Positions 33,524 to 43,270 are shown, numbered from the stretch's first letter. The stretch is DNA of 64,000 nt from Chitinophagales bacterium (GCA_019694975.1 JAIBAY010000005.1:1-64000), one strand, 5' to 3'. Numbers and translations are program-made. Notes: generated from the sequence alone by a model not told the origin.

Positions 33524-35932
33524 ATGAAAAGATTTTTTGCCGTATCATTTTTGCTACTCTTTCTGCTTTCCTTCACAGGAAGCGCTCAGCTATTAACATC
33601 TAAATCACCGCCGGCATTCCGGTCAGGAACTTGGATTGTTCAGCAATTCAATAAGGATATTCTGAAAGTTACTTTCCGGCCAGATAATTATTCCCGTAAT
33701 GAAAATTTAAGTGATGCTGTAATTCTTCCGCCGGCATTTTCGGCTTCCATAAAAAAGGTGGAATCAGCCGACCAATCTGCGAAGATTAAGTTGCAGGATG
33801 CCATGATTAACATCACAGGATCCAGCATCATCATCAGCAATCAAAATGTTCTGCTGGAAGCGGCTTATCAGGCAGCAGGTGACTATCAAGGGTATGATAT
33901 CAGATTGACCAGGAATGAAAAAATATTCGGTGGCGGTGAACGGGCCATTCCGCTCGATCGCCGCGGCTACCGTTTTAATTTGTACAATGGCCCGGCCTAT
34001 GGCTATGGTGAAGGTGCTGAGAACCTGAACTATTCGGTGCCCTTCATTACTTCTTCGAGAAAATATGCTTTGTTTTTCGATAATGTGGCGAAAGGTTATC
34101 TTGATATTGGAAAATCGAATAGCTCCGTACTGCAATACGGCACGTATGCCGGTGACCTCACATTTTACCTTATCACCGGATCTGACTACCCTGAAATTTT
34201 AAAATCATTCCATCAACTCACTGGTACACAACCGTTGCCTCCACGATGGGCACTCGGCACATTCATGAGTCGCTTCGGCTACACTTCCGAAATGCAGACA
34301 CGTGAGATTTACTATAAGATGATGAAGGACAGCATTCCCTTTGACGCTGTCATTTTTGATTTGTTCTGGTTTGGTGACAGCATAAAAAGAACACTTGGTA
34401 ATCTTGACTGGGTGAATTCCCAAAAATGGCCTGAGCCCCAAAAGATGATTGCAGACTTCAAGTCAGACAATGTGCAAACAATCCTCATCACCGAACCCTT
34501 TATCCTGGAAGGAACCAGAACATATGATGAATTCAAACCCTATTTGTGTGTAGACAGTTCCGGTAAACTATTTACGCTGGACAAATTTTATTTTGGCAAA
34601 GGCGGGCTGATTGACTTATTTCAAGAAGATGCACAATCACTTTTCTGGAAATACTATAAAAAGCAAATGGATATTGGCGTGGAAGGCTGGTGGGGTGACT
34701 TGGGTGAACCTGAAAATCACCCGTCATCACTCTATCATAAAGTAAATGATTTTGGATACAACAGGTTGTTCAGTGCAGATGAAGTGCACAATATATACGG
34801 CCATTATTGGACTAGAATGCTGTATGATCAGTTCGCCATTCATTATCCGGAAAAACGATTATTCAGTCTAAACAGGAGCGGCTTTGCCGGAACACAACGC
34901 TATTGCATTTTTCCATGGAGCGGTGATGTAAGCAGGAGTTGGAGTGGACTAAGAGCCCAATTACCGGTTATGCTCGGCATGAGCATGAGTGGTGTACCTT
35001 ATGTGCATGCTGATGCAGGTGGATTTGCCGGTGGTGAAGGCGATAATGAATTATATGTTCGCTGGTTACAGTTCGCCCTCTACACTCCCGTTTTCCGGCC
35101 ACATGGCACAGCATTATATGAAGTTGATACACTGGCTGCAAGTTATCCAAGCGAGATCGCACTCATTGATCAACCCTACCGGGAAATAGCGAAGCAGGTT
35201 GCTATACAACGCTACAGGATGATGCCCTACAACTACACGCTATCTTATTTGCAGGCCAGTGATGCACAACCGCTTGTGAGTCCGCTCTATTATTATTTCA
35301 GCAATGATACCACAGCTTATAAAGCCACAGATGAATTTATGTGGGGACAGAATATACTGGTTGCTCCTGTCCTTCAAAAAGGTGCCACCAACCGCAATGT
35401 TTACCTTCCTGAAGGCAACTGGTACCGTATGAACGGAACAGACCTCATTCAAGGTGGAACCCGGATAATGGAACCTGTAGCACTGGAACAGATACCTGCT
35501 TATGTAAAAGCCGGTAGCCTCCTTCCCTTTCTGCCGGAAAACAAACAGATAATGAACAGCGCATCCTATTCAACCGCTGAAATAACATGGCACTATTATG
35601 CATCGGCATCGCCGGGACAGGCCATACTGTTTGATGATGATGGCACCAGCAAAAATTCAATTGAAGAGAAGCAATATGAAGTAATAACTGCCTCTTCAAC
35701 CATGAATGGCAATGGCTATCAGATTGAATTTAAAAGCAATGGTGGTACTTTCAACGGTGCTCCAAAAGAAAGAATCTTTCATCTTATACTACATGGTATT
35801 CCTGCCGATGCAACGGTTCAGCATGCAAATCATATACTTGTGAAAAAAGATATTGCTGCTTCCGGCAATACGGAATTGACGTTTACTTTTACAGGGAAGA
35901 AAACGGTGATAAAAATTATTCCGCAGGATTGA
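33524..35932 (+). CDS. Secreted GH31 alpha-glucosidase
   Basis: The protein is 802 aa from ATG 33524; an upstream TTG (33506) precedes the natural signal peptide MKRFFAVSFLLLFLLSFTGSA. The N-terminal beta-sandwich includes the FGGGERAIPLDRRG block. The catalytic TIM barrel has PPRWALGTFMSRFGY, the nucleophile Asp in WWGDLGEPENHP (~residue 391), and the RSGFAGTQRYCIFPWSGD and FRPHGTALYEV (acid/base side) blocks typical of GH31. C-terminal sandwich domains follow, with DDDG at about 705. It likely releases glucose or a related sugar from oligosaccharides in the periplasm. Convergent with the UbiA gene (12-nt gap). Confidence 0.93.
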   Translation: MKRFFAVSFLLLFLLSFTGSAQLLTSKSPPAFRSGTWIVQQFNKDILKVTFRPDNYSRNENLSDAVILPPAFSASIKKVESADQSAKIKLQDAMINITGSSIIISNQNVLLEAAYQAAGDYQGYDIRLTRNEKIFGGGERAIPLDRRGYRFNLYNGPAYGYGEGAENLNYSVPFITSSRKYALFFDNVAKGYLDIGKSNSSVLQYGTYAGDLTFYLITGSDYPEILKSFHQLTGTQPLPPRWALGTFMSRFGYTSEMQTREIYYKMMKDSIPFDAVIFDLFWFGDSIKRTLGNLDWVNSQKWPEPQKMIADFKSDNVQTILITEPFILEGTRTYDEFKPYLCVDSSGKLFTLDKFYFGKGGLIDLFQEDAQSLFWKYYKKQMDIGVEGWWGDLGEPENHPSSLYHKVNDFGYNRLFSADEVHNIYGHYWTRMLYDQFAIHYPEKRLFSLNRSGFAGTQRYCIFPWSGDVSRSWSGLRAQLPVMLGMSMSGVPYVHADAGGFAGGEGDNELYVRWLQFALYTPVFRPHGTALYEVDTLAASYPSEIALIDQPYREIAKQVAIQRYRMMPYNYTLSYLQASDAQPLVSPLYYYFSNDTTAYKATDEFMWGQNILVAPVLQKGATNRNVYLPEGNWYRMNGTDLIQGGTRIMEPVALEQIPAYVKAGSLLPFLPENKQIMNSASYSTAEITWHYYASASPGQAILFDDDGTSKNSIEEKQYEVITASSTMNGNGYQIEFKSNGGTFNGAPKERIFHLILHGIPADATVQHANHILVKKDIAASGNTELTFTFTGKKTVIKIIPQD

Positions 35933-35944
35933 TTGCACATTCCT

Positions 35945-36826
35945 TCATTTCATGATCAACATCAGTATGAAGGCTGCACTCAGCAGTAAAGAGCTCATCT
36001 TGTTCAGCAACATTGTGTGTTCATAGTCAATCACCGGTTTGCCCTTGCTGAAATCCGCGTACCACTTCAGAAAATAGATATTTACAGGAAACACTGCCAG
36101 CAAATAGATCAGGATATTCTCATAGGTACGGTTCTTGAAAAAAAGCACGCAAATAAGTACCGAGGCAACAAAGAAAACGATACCTGTAAAAATAAATGTT
36201 CCTTTTATACCGAGTTGCCGGCTTAATGTACGGTCACCATGCTTTGCATCTTCTTCGTGCTGATAGATTTGTGTCATCGGGTAACTTCCAAGCAGAAAAA
36301 GTGAACTCACCAAAGCAAAAGCAATAGTATCAGCTGATAAGGAATAGGCGGTGCCGGTACCGGCCTGCACCGCCACGCAGGTAAAAAAACCCTGAAAAAA
36401 AACTACAGTGAGTGTGCCAATTACCGGATACTTTTTCAACCTGATTTTATCATAACTGTATGCCTTTGACACCAACAGGTAAATCAAAACCATAATGGTA
36501 AACGTCAGGTTGACCAAGAGCGATAGCAATACGCTCAGTATATCAAAAGCCAACACAACATACCATAACTCCTTTGTAACAAGTGGCGGTTTTTTCATTC
36601 CGCCAATACTTTGTTCATCGCGGTCAAAAAAACTGTTATAGCCATTACTGGCAGGATATACAAAAACATGGAGCACAATAAACACTAAGACTGCTCGAAG
36701 CAGATTAAAGTCTGTATTGAGCAATGCAAACCAATAAACCGGCATCAGGTAAACCGAAAAAGGAATACGCAGATGCAGCAATGCATTCCACCATTTTTCA
36801 TTGCGGCCTTTTGCTGAGTTCAACAT
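35945..36826 (-). CDS. UbiA-family prenyltransferase
   Basis: The protein is 293 aa, with eight or so membrane helices. The two Asp-rich prenyl-diphosphate/Mg2+ motifs are visible: NGYNSFFDRDEQ (~62-73) and YQHEEDAKHGDRTL (~188-201). UbiA enzymes attach isoprenoid chains to aromatic acceptors. It lies last in a type III PKS - methyltransferase - flavoprotein group on the same strand, so the aromatic acceptor is probably the polyketide (inference). It also has its own -7 box (36831-36838), giving an option for independent expression. A menaquinone/haem-type UbiA function cannot be ruled out from sequence alone. Confidence 0.9.
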   Translation of the reverse strand: MLNSAKGRNEKWWNALLHLRIPFSVYLMPVYWFALLNTDFNLLRAVLVFIVLHVFVYPASNGYNSFFDRDEQSIGGMKKPPLVTKELWYVVLAFDILSVLLSLLVNLTFTIMVLIYLLVSKAYSYDKIRLKKYPVIGTLTVVFFQGFFTCVAVQAGTGTAYSLSADTIAFALVSSLFLLGSYPMTQIYQHEEDAKHGDRTLSRQLGIKGTFIFTGIVFFVASVLICVLFFKNRTYENILIYLLAVFPVNIYFLKWYADFSKGKPVIDYEHTMLLNKMSSLLLSAAFILMLIMK

Positions 36827-36830
36827 TATA

Positions 36831-36838
36831 CAAAGGTA
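36831..36838 (-). promoter_or_regulatory. -7 box of the UbiA-family gene
   Basis: TACCTTTG on the minus strand, 4 nt before the ATG at 36826. It lies in the 44-nt gap after the flavoprotein gene, so the UbiA gene may have its own near-leaderless transcript. Confidence 0.5.
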
Positions 36839-36870
36839 ATTGCGTTATGAAAAGACGTTAACCTTGCCGG

Positions 36871-38007
36871 TTAAAATGATTTACCATGGGTGAGCGATAT
36901 GATTTTACCGGTGATTCCGGGTAAAAATTTAAGCATGGTGACCGCAGGATTTGCAAGGCGGCTGTTTACTAATAACGGCTGCAAAACCTTACCTGCCTTT
37001 AATCGTATTGAAAATAGCTTCTTCCAGCTGTCAGCATAATTCTTTTCCAGCTCAAGCCTGTTTATTTTTCCTGATAAGTAATCTTCCAGTAAATGGAAGC
37101 AGATAGATGCTGCATGCAACGCCATACTCATTCCGTTGCCGCAAAGTGGCGCCACTAATCCGGCAGCATCTCCCAGCATCAGTATATTATTTTCAACCGG
37201 CAACTTACGCCCGAAATTCACCTGTGAAATGGTAATCGGATCTTTAACAAGAAAAGCTGACCGCATGCTGAATATCCGCGCGAGAAAAGGATTCTTTGCA
37301 AGTAAATGTTCTTCCATCTTACGGATATCACCATCAAATTTCTTTAAGTTACCGGCTTTTGTAAGGTAACATAAGCAATATGCAGATCCCTCAACTTTTG
37401 ACAAACCGCAATATCCACCGTCAAAATTATGCAGTTGAATTACTTCTGCTGGCAAATCCGAACTGATATGATACTTCACTCCCACCCAGTTTGAATCCGT
37501 CAGAGAGGTGTTCGGCTGCATATTGCGATGAAGCTTTTTATCCAGGTTAGACCGTTTTCCAAAAGCGCCAACTGCAGTTTTGCCAAATAGAATTTTACCG
37601 CCTGCCATCACGCTAAACCCATTTCCTTGCCATTCACAGTCTTCCACCTTACATTGTTCCATAAGATTAACCCCTTTGGAACGGGCAATAGCGGCAAGCG
37701 TGGCATCCAGCAAATAGCGGCTGATGCCAAATCCACCCGGGTCAAGCGTATGCGTTAGCACCTTTCCCCGGAGGGTAGAAACCTGCAATTTATTGATGAC
37801 GGGCAATTGCATAGCACTTAACGGCATACCAATTCGCTGCAGGTATTGCCATGATTCCATAGCGACATATTCGCCGCAAACACGATGAAAGGGATATTTG
37901 TTTCGTTCAAAAACGACGACTTGCCGGCCTGCTTCAGCCAATTGAATGGAAAGGGAAAGTCCCGCAAGGCCCCCTCCCATAATAATCGTGTCAAATGTTT
38001 CCGCCAT
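36871..38007 (-). CDS. FAD-dependent monooxygenase / geranylgeranyl-reductase-like flavoprotein
   Basis: The protein is 378 aa from ATG 38007 (a TTG one codon upstream extends the frame). The Rossmann FAD motif is IIMGGGLAGLSLSIQLAEAG at ~7-26, followed by VVVFERNKYPFHRVCGEYV. The second FAD motif is NNILMLGDAAGLVAPLCGNGMSMALHAA. This is the tryptophan-halogenase/geranylgeranyl reductase superfamily; without the halogenase WxWxIP motif I favour ring hydroxylation or reduction. In the Streptomyces srsABC pathway a flavoprotein hydroxylase follows a type III PKS and a methyltransferase, the same gene order as here. It is 40 nt after the methyltransferase gene. Confidence 0.88.
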   Translation of the reverse strand: MAETFDTIIMGGGLAGLSLSIQLAEAGRQVVVFERNKYPFHRVCGEYVAMESWQYLQRIGMPLSAMQLPVINKLQVSTLRGKVLTHTLDPGGFGISRYLLDATLAAIARSKGVNLMEQCKVEDCEWQGNGFSVMAGGKILFGKTAVGAFGKRSNLDKKLHRNMQPNTSLTDSNWVGVKYHISSDLPAEVIQLHNFDGGYCGLSKVEGSAYCLCYLTKAGNLKKFDGDIRKMEEHLLAKNPFLARIFSMRSAFLVKDPITISQVNFGRKLPVENNILMLGDAAGLVAPLCGNGMSMALHAASICFHLLEDYLSGKINRLELEKNYADSWKKLFSIRLKAGKVLQPLLVNSRLANPAVTMLKFLPGITGKIISLTHGKSF

Positions 38008-38047
38008 CAATTTGTATTAGCAGGCAATTTTGAACGAAGGGATATTT

Positions 38048-38746
38048 TTATCTTTTGAAAACGACCAGGTAACGAAAAGCCCACTCCCAACTGACGCTGG
38101 CATTGGCAACCAATGCTTCAGACAACAGTTCATACCATTCTTCTCGTTGAAAACCCCTTAAAACAGATAACGGTGCATCATGCTTAACCAGGTAGGATGA
38201 TGAAAACAGCTGCGTGAGCCATTGAATACTATAGTAGGCGAATACATGACGTTGCAAATCATTGATAAGAAATCCAATTCTCACTGTATCATGCATTAAC
38301 CTTAACAATTGCGCAACCTGTTGATCAGTGAAATGATGTGTCAGTAGTGTCTGCATGATTACATCATAGCTGTTACCTTGCTCGAGGTGCGTAAATATAT
38401 CTCCCTGCAATAAAGAGATTTCAGGGTAATCACGACAATTTTGTTGCGCATACCTAATTGCTGCGGCACTGAGATCTATTCCCGTCAGTTGCAGCTTAAC
38501 CTTGTTTTTTCGTCCCCACATGGCAACAACTTTCAGCATATCACCGCCACCACAGCCTGCATCCAGCACTGACAGTACTTTATCTTTTTCGACAAATACT
38601 TTAAGCCCTTTCAGCGTAATCCGGTAACCTCCAAGCCACCGATTGATAAAATGTAATTCTTTGTAATTAAGAAACAGGTCATCATCCGGCAATGCAGTGC
38701 CATCCATTAGTTCAGGACCGCTATGGCGATGTTCCCATTTTTTCAT
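38048..38746 (-). CDS. Class I SAM-dependent methyltransferase of the PKS cluster
   Basis: The protein is 232 aa. The SAM-binding motif is VLDAGCGGGDML (~58-69) with the acidic loop at TGIDLSAAAIRYAQ. The motif-IV-like segment is SYDVIMQTLLTHHFTD. Its ATG (38746) overlaps the type III PKS stop as TGATG, the usual sign of translational coupling. An in-frame GTG one codon earlier (38749) is possible. It likely methylates the phenolic or carbon positions of the polyketide product (inference). Similar proteins follow type III PKS genes in other bacteria. Confidence 0.88.
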   Translation of the reverse strand: MKKWEHRHSGPELMDGTALPDDDLFLNYKELHFINRWLGGYRITLKGLKVFVEKDKVLSVLDAGCGGGDMLKVVAMWGRKNKVKLQLTGIDLSAAAIRYAQQNCRDYPEISLLQGDIFTHLEQGNSYDVIMQTLLTHHFTDQQVAQLLRLMHDTVRIGFLINDLQRHVFAYYSIQWLTQLFSSSYLVKHDAPLSVLRGFQREEWYELLSEALVANASVSWEWAFRYLVVFKR

Positions 38747-39885
38747 CACGTGATGACAGGTTGAAGCATAGCTGTTTCAATGGTAAGGCCCGGGCCGAAG
38801 CCCGCTGCGAAAATCTTCTCTTTCTTTTTCCATTGCAGTTTCTCCTGCATGATCATCTTCAAAACAAAAGCGATTGACGGCGACGACATATTTCCAAAAC
38901 TCCGCAACACTGCGTAAGATTCTTTCAGGTTATGGTTTGACAACTGCATTCCGCGCTGAACAGCTTCCAATATTTTACGGCCGCCGGGATGAATTGCCCA
39001 ATGTGTCACTTTGGATCGCTTGCTGCCGAAGCTCAACATTGCCTCTTTCATCAAATGGTTTGAATGCTCTTCAATCAGTTGCGGCACCATCGAATCGAGT
39101 CTCATTAAAAAGCCCATCTCAGCAGGTTTCCATGTCATCATCTCTGCCCCTTCATGAATGACTCTGGAGTAAAAACTGTTAAGCCTGAGTGCTGGCACAG
39201 TCAGCTGTCGGCATTTTCGCCCGGATGTGATTAGCATAGCGGCTGCACCATCTGCAAACAATGAATTCACCACCATATTCTGACTATCCATTTCAGGCTG
39301 GAAATGCAATGAACATAATTCAACCATAACAATCATAACCATTGCAGCTTCATCTGAACGACAGATAGCATCAGCAATCTTCAGGGCATGGAAGGCCGCA
39401 TAGCAACCCATAAAATTGACGCTTGTGCGGTGCACAGTTCCCGGCAGTGACAATTCCTGCATCAGTTGCAAATCCAGGCCAGGTGCCGACATGCCTGTGC
39501 AGCTTACCGTTATCAGATGTGTTACAGGCAACAGTCGCTTTGCATCTGTTACCCTCAATTGCTGCAGGCAATATGTTGCAGCTTTTGCGGCCAGCCTAAT
39601 GGCTTCTTCTCCATAAATTTGGAGACGGTTGGTAAGCACTGGGTTTTGTTGTGGGTCAATAAACAGGCGGGGCTTTTTTCCGTCTGCAAAGAAATCCGGC
39701 AGCACACTGTGCCTGAATTCAATGCCACTCCTGTTATAGATAACTGACAACTTGCGTGACGATTCATCATCAGTTCCAAAAAAGCGGATCATAAAATCAG
39801 CGATTGCCTGCTGACGATAGCGATTATCAGGCACTGCTGTACCAATCGATACGATCAGACTCCCATTGCTTTTTTTCTTCTTCAT
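38746..39885 (-). CDS. Type III polyketide synthase
   Basis: This is a chalcone-synthase superfamily member, 379 aa from ATG 39885; a TTG six codons upstream is less likely. The Cys-His-Asn triad is visible: C161 (NFMGCYAAFHAL), H299 (HWAIHPGGRKIL) and N332 (RSFGNMSSPSIAFVL). The SCTGMSAPGLD block is also typical. It extends a starter acyl-CoA with malonyl-CoA and cyclises to a resorcinol, pyrone or naphthol type product; the starter cannot be read from sequence. First gene of a PKS - methyltransferase - flavoprotein - UbiA operon. The 290-bp upstream region, shared with msrB, shows no clear -7 box. Confidence 0.95.
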   Translation of the reverse strand: MKKKKSNGSLIVSIGTAVPDNRYRQQAIADFMIRFFGTDDESSRKLSVIYNRSGIEFRHSVLPDFFADGKKPRLFIDPQQNPVLTNRLQIYGEEAIRLAAKAATYCLQQLRVTDAKRLLPVTHLITVSCTGMSAPGLDLQLMQELSLPGTVHRTSVNFMGCYAAFHALKIADAICRSDEAAMVMIVMVELCSLHFQPEMDSQNMVVNSLFADGAAAMLITSGRKCRQLTVPALRLNSFYSRVIHEGAEMMTWKPAEMGFLMRLDSMVPQLIEEHSNHLMKEAMLSFGSKRSKVTHWAIHPGGRKILEAVQRGMQLSNHNLKESYAVLRSFGNMSSPSIAFVLKMIMQEKLQWKKKEKIFAAGFGPGLTIETAMLQPVIT

Positions 39886-40177
39886 ATAGCTTTCAGCGGG
39901 CAAGCTATGAAAAAGAGCTGAGCCTCAGGCACAACGAAGCAATTATGCCGTATTTCAGCTGCTGAGAAGCAGCATCAGCACACAACGTATAACGGATAAG
40001 CAAGTCAGTTTCTGCAGTTATGCTCCATTGATTTTAACCAGCATTGCAAAAAAGCGCAATTGATTCTTTCGCAATAGCAACTTTTCATTCCAGCAATGAC
40101 ACTCTTTGATTGTGTCATACAATTCAAATAAAAAATCCAGCTTATTTTTATGGCATACAAAGCAAAGTAAAGGAGCT

Positions 40178-40573
40178 ATGAAAGAGAAAACACCGGAAGA
40201 ATGGAAAGTAATACTGGACCCCGAAAGTTACTATGTGCTGAGGGAAAAGGGAACCGAGCGCCCTTTTACAGGTAAATACAATAAGCACAATGATGCAGGA
40301 ACTTATATTTGCAAAGGTTGCGGAACCGAACTTTTCTCATCAGCCACGAAGTATGATTCAGGATGTGGCTGGCCCAGCTTTTTTGATGCTCTCGATAATG
40401 GGATGATTCATACTAACACAGATTACAGCCATGGCATGATCCGCAAAGAAATTACCTGTGCAAATTGCGGCGGACACCTTGGTCATGTATTCGATGATGG
40501 TCCTAACCCAACCGGTACCAGGTATTGTGTTAATTCTTTATCGCTGGATTTCAAACAAGAAGAGAAAGAATAG
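40178..40573 (+). CDS. msrB: Peptide-methionine (R)-S-oxide reductase
   Basis: MsrB reduces the R-epimer of methionine sulfoxide. The 131-aa protein from ATG 40178 has an AGGAGCT ribosome-binding site just before it; the frame is open upstream to 40106, but that extension is not family-like. Zinc ligands CKGC and CANC, the CGWPSFFDAL block and the catalytic Cys in RYCVNSLSLDF are all present. It complements msrA at 21.7 kb. Convergent with the HMA protein gene (60-nt gap). Confidence 0.96.
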   Translation: MKEKTPEEWKVILDPESYYVLREKGTERPFTGKYNKHNDAGTYICKGCGTELFSSATKYDSGCGWPSFFDALDNGMIHTNTDYSHGMIRKEITCANCGGHLGHVFDDGPNPTGTRYCVNSLSLDFKQEEKE

Positions 40574-40633
40574 TAGACCAGAAATACAAAATTGTACCTC
40601 CGGCCTGAGTTTGTTCCACGGTTAAACTGTTTA

Positions 40634-40990
40634 TTAGTGCTTTCCTTCGTCTTTCTTGCAACACATTGGCAAGGACTGGTAAGCAGATGGATCAGCTTTC
40701 ACTTCATCGGCATCATAACCGCTTTTAGCGACTGCTTGCTTGATTGTTTCCGGAGTAGTTTTCCCAACGGCGTATTCAACCATGAGCTTTTTGTCGGTTA
40801 AATTAAGTTCCGCTTGCTTAATTCCTTTTAAATCTTTCACCGCTGATTCAATCCGCTCTTTGCATTCGCCACAAACGGCAGATGTCTGGATATAAATTAT
40901 TTCAGTCTTCTTTTTTGCGTCGTCAGCCATAATCAGTGATGGGAGTAACAGCAATAAAAACAAGGGGGCCACAATTTTTAAATTTCTCAT
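40634..40990 (-). CDS. Secreted heavy-metal-associated (HMA) domain protein
   Basis: The protein is 118 aa, with a signal peptide ending LIMA (residue ~22). The HMA fold carries C40-x2-C43 (SAVCGECKERIESAV) followed by the usual LNLTDKKLMVEY strand and IKQAVAKSGYDAD helix. The C-terminus has an extra CC and His (PMCCKKDEGKH) that could bind metal too. It is likely a periplasmic Cu(I) chaperone or sink. It is the last gene of a three-gene operon with the TonB-dependent receptor and a HYC_CC_PP-like protein, a known Bacteroidota copper-type arrangement. Confidence 0.9.
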   Translation of the reverse strand: MRNLKIVAPLFLLLLLPSLIMADDAKKKTEIIYIQTSAVCGECKERIESAVKDLKGIKQAELNLTDKKLMVEYAVGKTTPETIKQAVAKSGYDADEVKADPSAYQSLPMCCKKDEGKH

Positions 40991-41056
40991 TTTGACGTTG
41001 AATTTTAAAGGTGAATAATCAATGTAATATTAAGTTAAATGATGCTCTTAACCCGG

Positions 41057-43270
41057 TTATTTGAGTGAGAAACGGATGCCGGCATAAATGGTTCTGCCAG
41101 TTATCGGGCCCCAAACTATTGAGGTATCGAAATATGGCCCAAATGGATCATCAGCCGCGATTATCCGATCCTCCTGAACGTAGTTGCCGAGATTTTCGCC
41201 ACCTAAGTAAAATTCCCATGATTTGAGCAGGTAAGTAACCTGGCCCAGCAGGCGGAAGTAGGAAGGTGACTCTGCGGGTGCCTGGTACATCGCAGGATTG
41301 ACTTGCGTATCCGGCAATCGTTGCATACCAACCCATTGAGTTGTAGAGCTGACTTCCCAATGCTTATTGCGCGATTTATAAGTTATGGTTAATAAGGCCC
41401 TGTGCCTGGGCACCAGGGGAACAATCTTCAGCTCATCGCCAAATGTCTGTTCAACATTATTAAATTTATAAGCAAGACGGGTATTGAATCCGTGAAACCA
41501 TTCATAGCTGACATCAGCCTGCAGACTGTTGGAATAAGAAGCGCCCGTAAGATTATAGAAATATACCTTCGACGGATCAGTGTCAACATCAACGATCACC
41601 TGGTTGGTAAAATCAGTTCGGTAAAGATCAATACTGAATGCACCTTCATGCACCCCGGCAAAAAAATTATGGGTAAAATTCAGTCCGTAATTCCAGGCGC
41701 GTTCGGGCTTAAGCTCACCGGTTATAGTCCACTCTCTTGCGCTGGCCATATACGCCGAATTCTCCGCAAAGATATTGGCTATGCGTAATCCGTTGCCTAT
41801 TGAAGCGCGCACTGCTGAAGAAGGCCCGATACTATACCTGGCATGCAGGCGGCCTGTAAAAAATAGTCCCGCATCATTGTGCACATCAGCTCGCAATCCG
41901 GTGATCAAGGTGAATTTATTCAAATTGTCGTAAGTATATTCAAAGAATGCGCCCGGCACTGATTCATTCCTTTTCATTTTGATCGCATCAAATTCTTCAT
42001 CATACTTATCAAACAGGTAGCTGATGCCGGCTTTGTATTTATGCATTGTGTTCCCGATCTTGCCAAGAAAAATCAGGTTTGCATACAATGATTGCTCTGT
42101 ACCATCATATACCCTGAGCCCATAATACGCATCCTGGTCATGATAGATACCAGAGAGTTGCAACCCTATGCTCCGCCATTTTTTGCCCGGAAAACCGTAA
42201 CTGGTTTTAGCAAATAGTTCAACCCTGTTGGTGTTAACACCAAGACCATATGCATTGGTAGTCAGCTTATCTGTAACAGGATCGAAATCCATACTGCCGC
42301 CTGTTCTGTCATCATACAGGAACTTAACACCAAACATCGATTCGATTCGGTCACCGGATTCGTATTTCCAGCGATCCATGAGTGTGATCGTTCTGTTCGT
42401 GGGCAGATCCATGAAACCATCATTATTCTCATCCATCTTTCGTTGCATAATACCGGCATGAATCAAAAACATGTCCTGCCATTTCCCGGACAGTTTTTGT
42501 GCGGAAAATATATTAGCCTCGAAACGTTGTTCCGTATTGCCATAGATATTTACATAGAGACTTTCACTTTTTTCAGGCTTCTTAAGCTCTACGTCTATTT
42601 GCCCCGTGATGGATTCATATCCATTGGCAACGCTTCCAGCACCTTTATTGAGGTTGATGGATTCAATCCACGGTCCCGGTATATAATTCAGTCCGTATGT
42701 AATGCCCAGTCCTCTCACTGTCGGCAAGATATCGGTAAGCAGTTGAGCATATTTTCCGGACAAGCCCAACATCTGAATTTGCCTGGCGCCTGTTACTGCG
42801 TCAGCAAACGAAACATCAATGGTCGGATTTGACTCGAAGCTTTCTGAAAGATTACAACAGGCATTGCTCTTTAACTCACTGGAAGTTATCACCTCTGTTT
42901 TAGCGGTTTTCAAAGATGAAATGTAGGTATCTGAATTAATACCGGAAACTACCACTCCGTCAATTACGTGCTCCTTTTGCAATACCACTTTTATGCCGGC
43001 ACCTTCAGCATTCAAAGTATCAGTAACAAATCCGGCGAAAGAAATCAACAGTTGTTGCGCTGTTGAATCAGTTTTATGAAGATGGAATTCTCCGGCTTCG
43101 TTGGTTAATGCACCATTGCCTGAGCCCATCAAAAAGACACTAACGCCTTGTAAGGGCAGCTGCATGCCGTTTTCATCTATTTCCACAACAGTGCCTGCCA
43201 CCTCCTGTGCCTGCGATGACATGCTGCAGAAAGGTAACAATGCCAAAAAAATCCAATATGTACGTTTCAT
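41057..43270 (-). CDS. TonB-dependent outer-membrane receptor, probably copper-related
   Basis: The protein is 737 aa from ATG 43270, where the signal peptide begins (MKRTYWIFLALLPFCSMSSQ); the open frame upstream to 43333 is not used. A carboxypeptidase-regulatory-like domain (~22-110, GVSVFLMGSGNGALTNEAGEF) precedes the plug (SDTYISSLKTAKTEVITSSEL, CCNLSESFESNPTIDVSFADAVTGARQ region) and a 22-strand-type barrel. The Cys pair in NACCNLSE is characteristic of receptors next to HMA proteins. It would import a metal or metal complex using TonB energy. The HMA and HYC_CC_PP-like neighbours point to copper (inference). Confidence 0.9.
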   Translation of the reverse strand: MKRTYWIFLALLPFCSMSSQAQEVAGTVVEIDENGMQLPLQGVSVFLMGSGNGALTNEAGEFHLHKTDSTAQQLLISFAGFVTDTLNAEGAGIKVVLQKEHVIDGVVVSGINSDTYISSLKTAKTEVITSSELKSNACCNLSESFESNPTIDVSFADAVTGARQIQMLGLSGKYAQLLTDILPTVRGLGITYGLNYIPGPWIESINLNKGAGSVANGYESITGQIDVELKKPEKSESLYVNIYGNTEQRFEANIFSAQKLSGKWQDMFLIHAGIMQRKMDENNDGFMDLPTNRTITLMDRWKYESGDRIESMFGVKFLYDDRTGGSMDFDPVTDKLTTNAYGLGVNTNRVELFAKTSYGFPGKKWRSIGLQLSGIYHDQDAYYGLRVYDGTEQSLYANLIFLGKIGNTMHKYKAGISYLFDKYDEEFDAIKMKRNESVPGAFFEYTYDNLNKFTLITGLRADVHNDAGLFFTGRLHARYSIGPSSAVRASIGNGLRIANIFAENSAYMASAREWTITGELKPERAWNYGLNFTHNFFAGVHEGAFSIDLYRTDFTNQVIVDVDTDPSKVYFYNLTGASYSNSLQADVSYEWFHGFNTRLAYKFNNVEQTFGDELKIVPLVPRHRALLTITYKSRNKHWEVSSTTQWVGMQRLPDTQVNPAMYQAPAESPSYFRLLGQVTYLLKSWEFYLGGENLGNYVQEDRIIAADDPFGPYFDTSIVWGPITGRTIYAGIRFSLK

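Noticed and set aside
41402..41788. 128-codon plus-strand ORF
   Set aside because: Antisense to the TonB receptor barrel.
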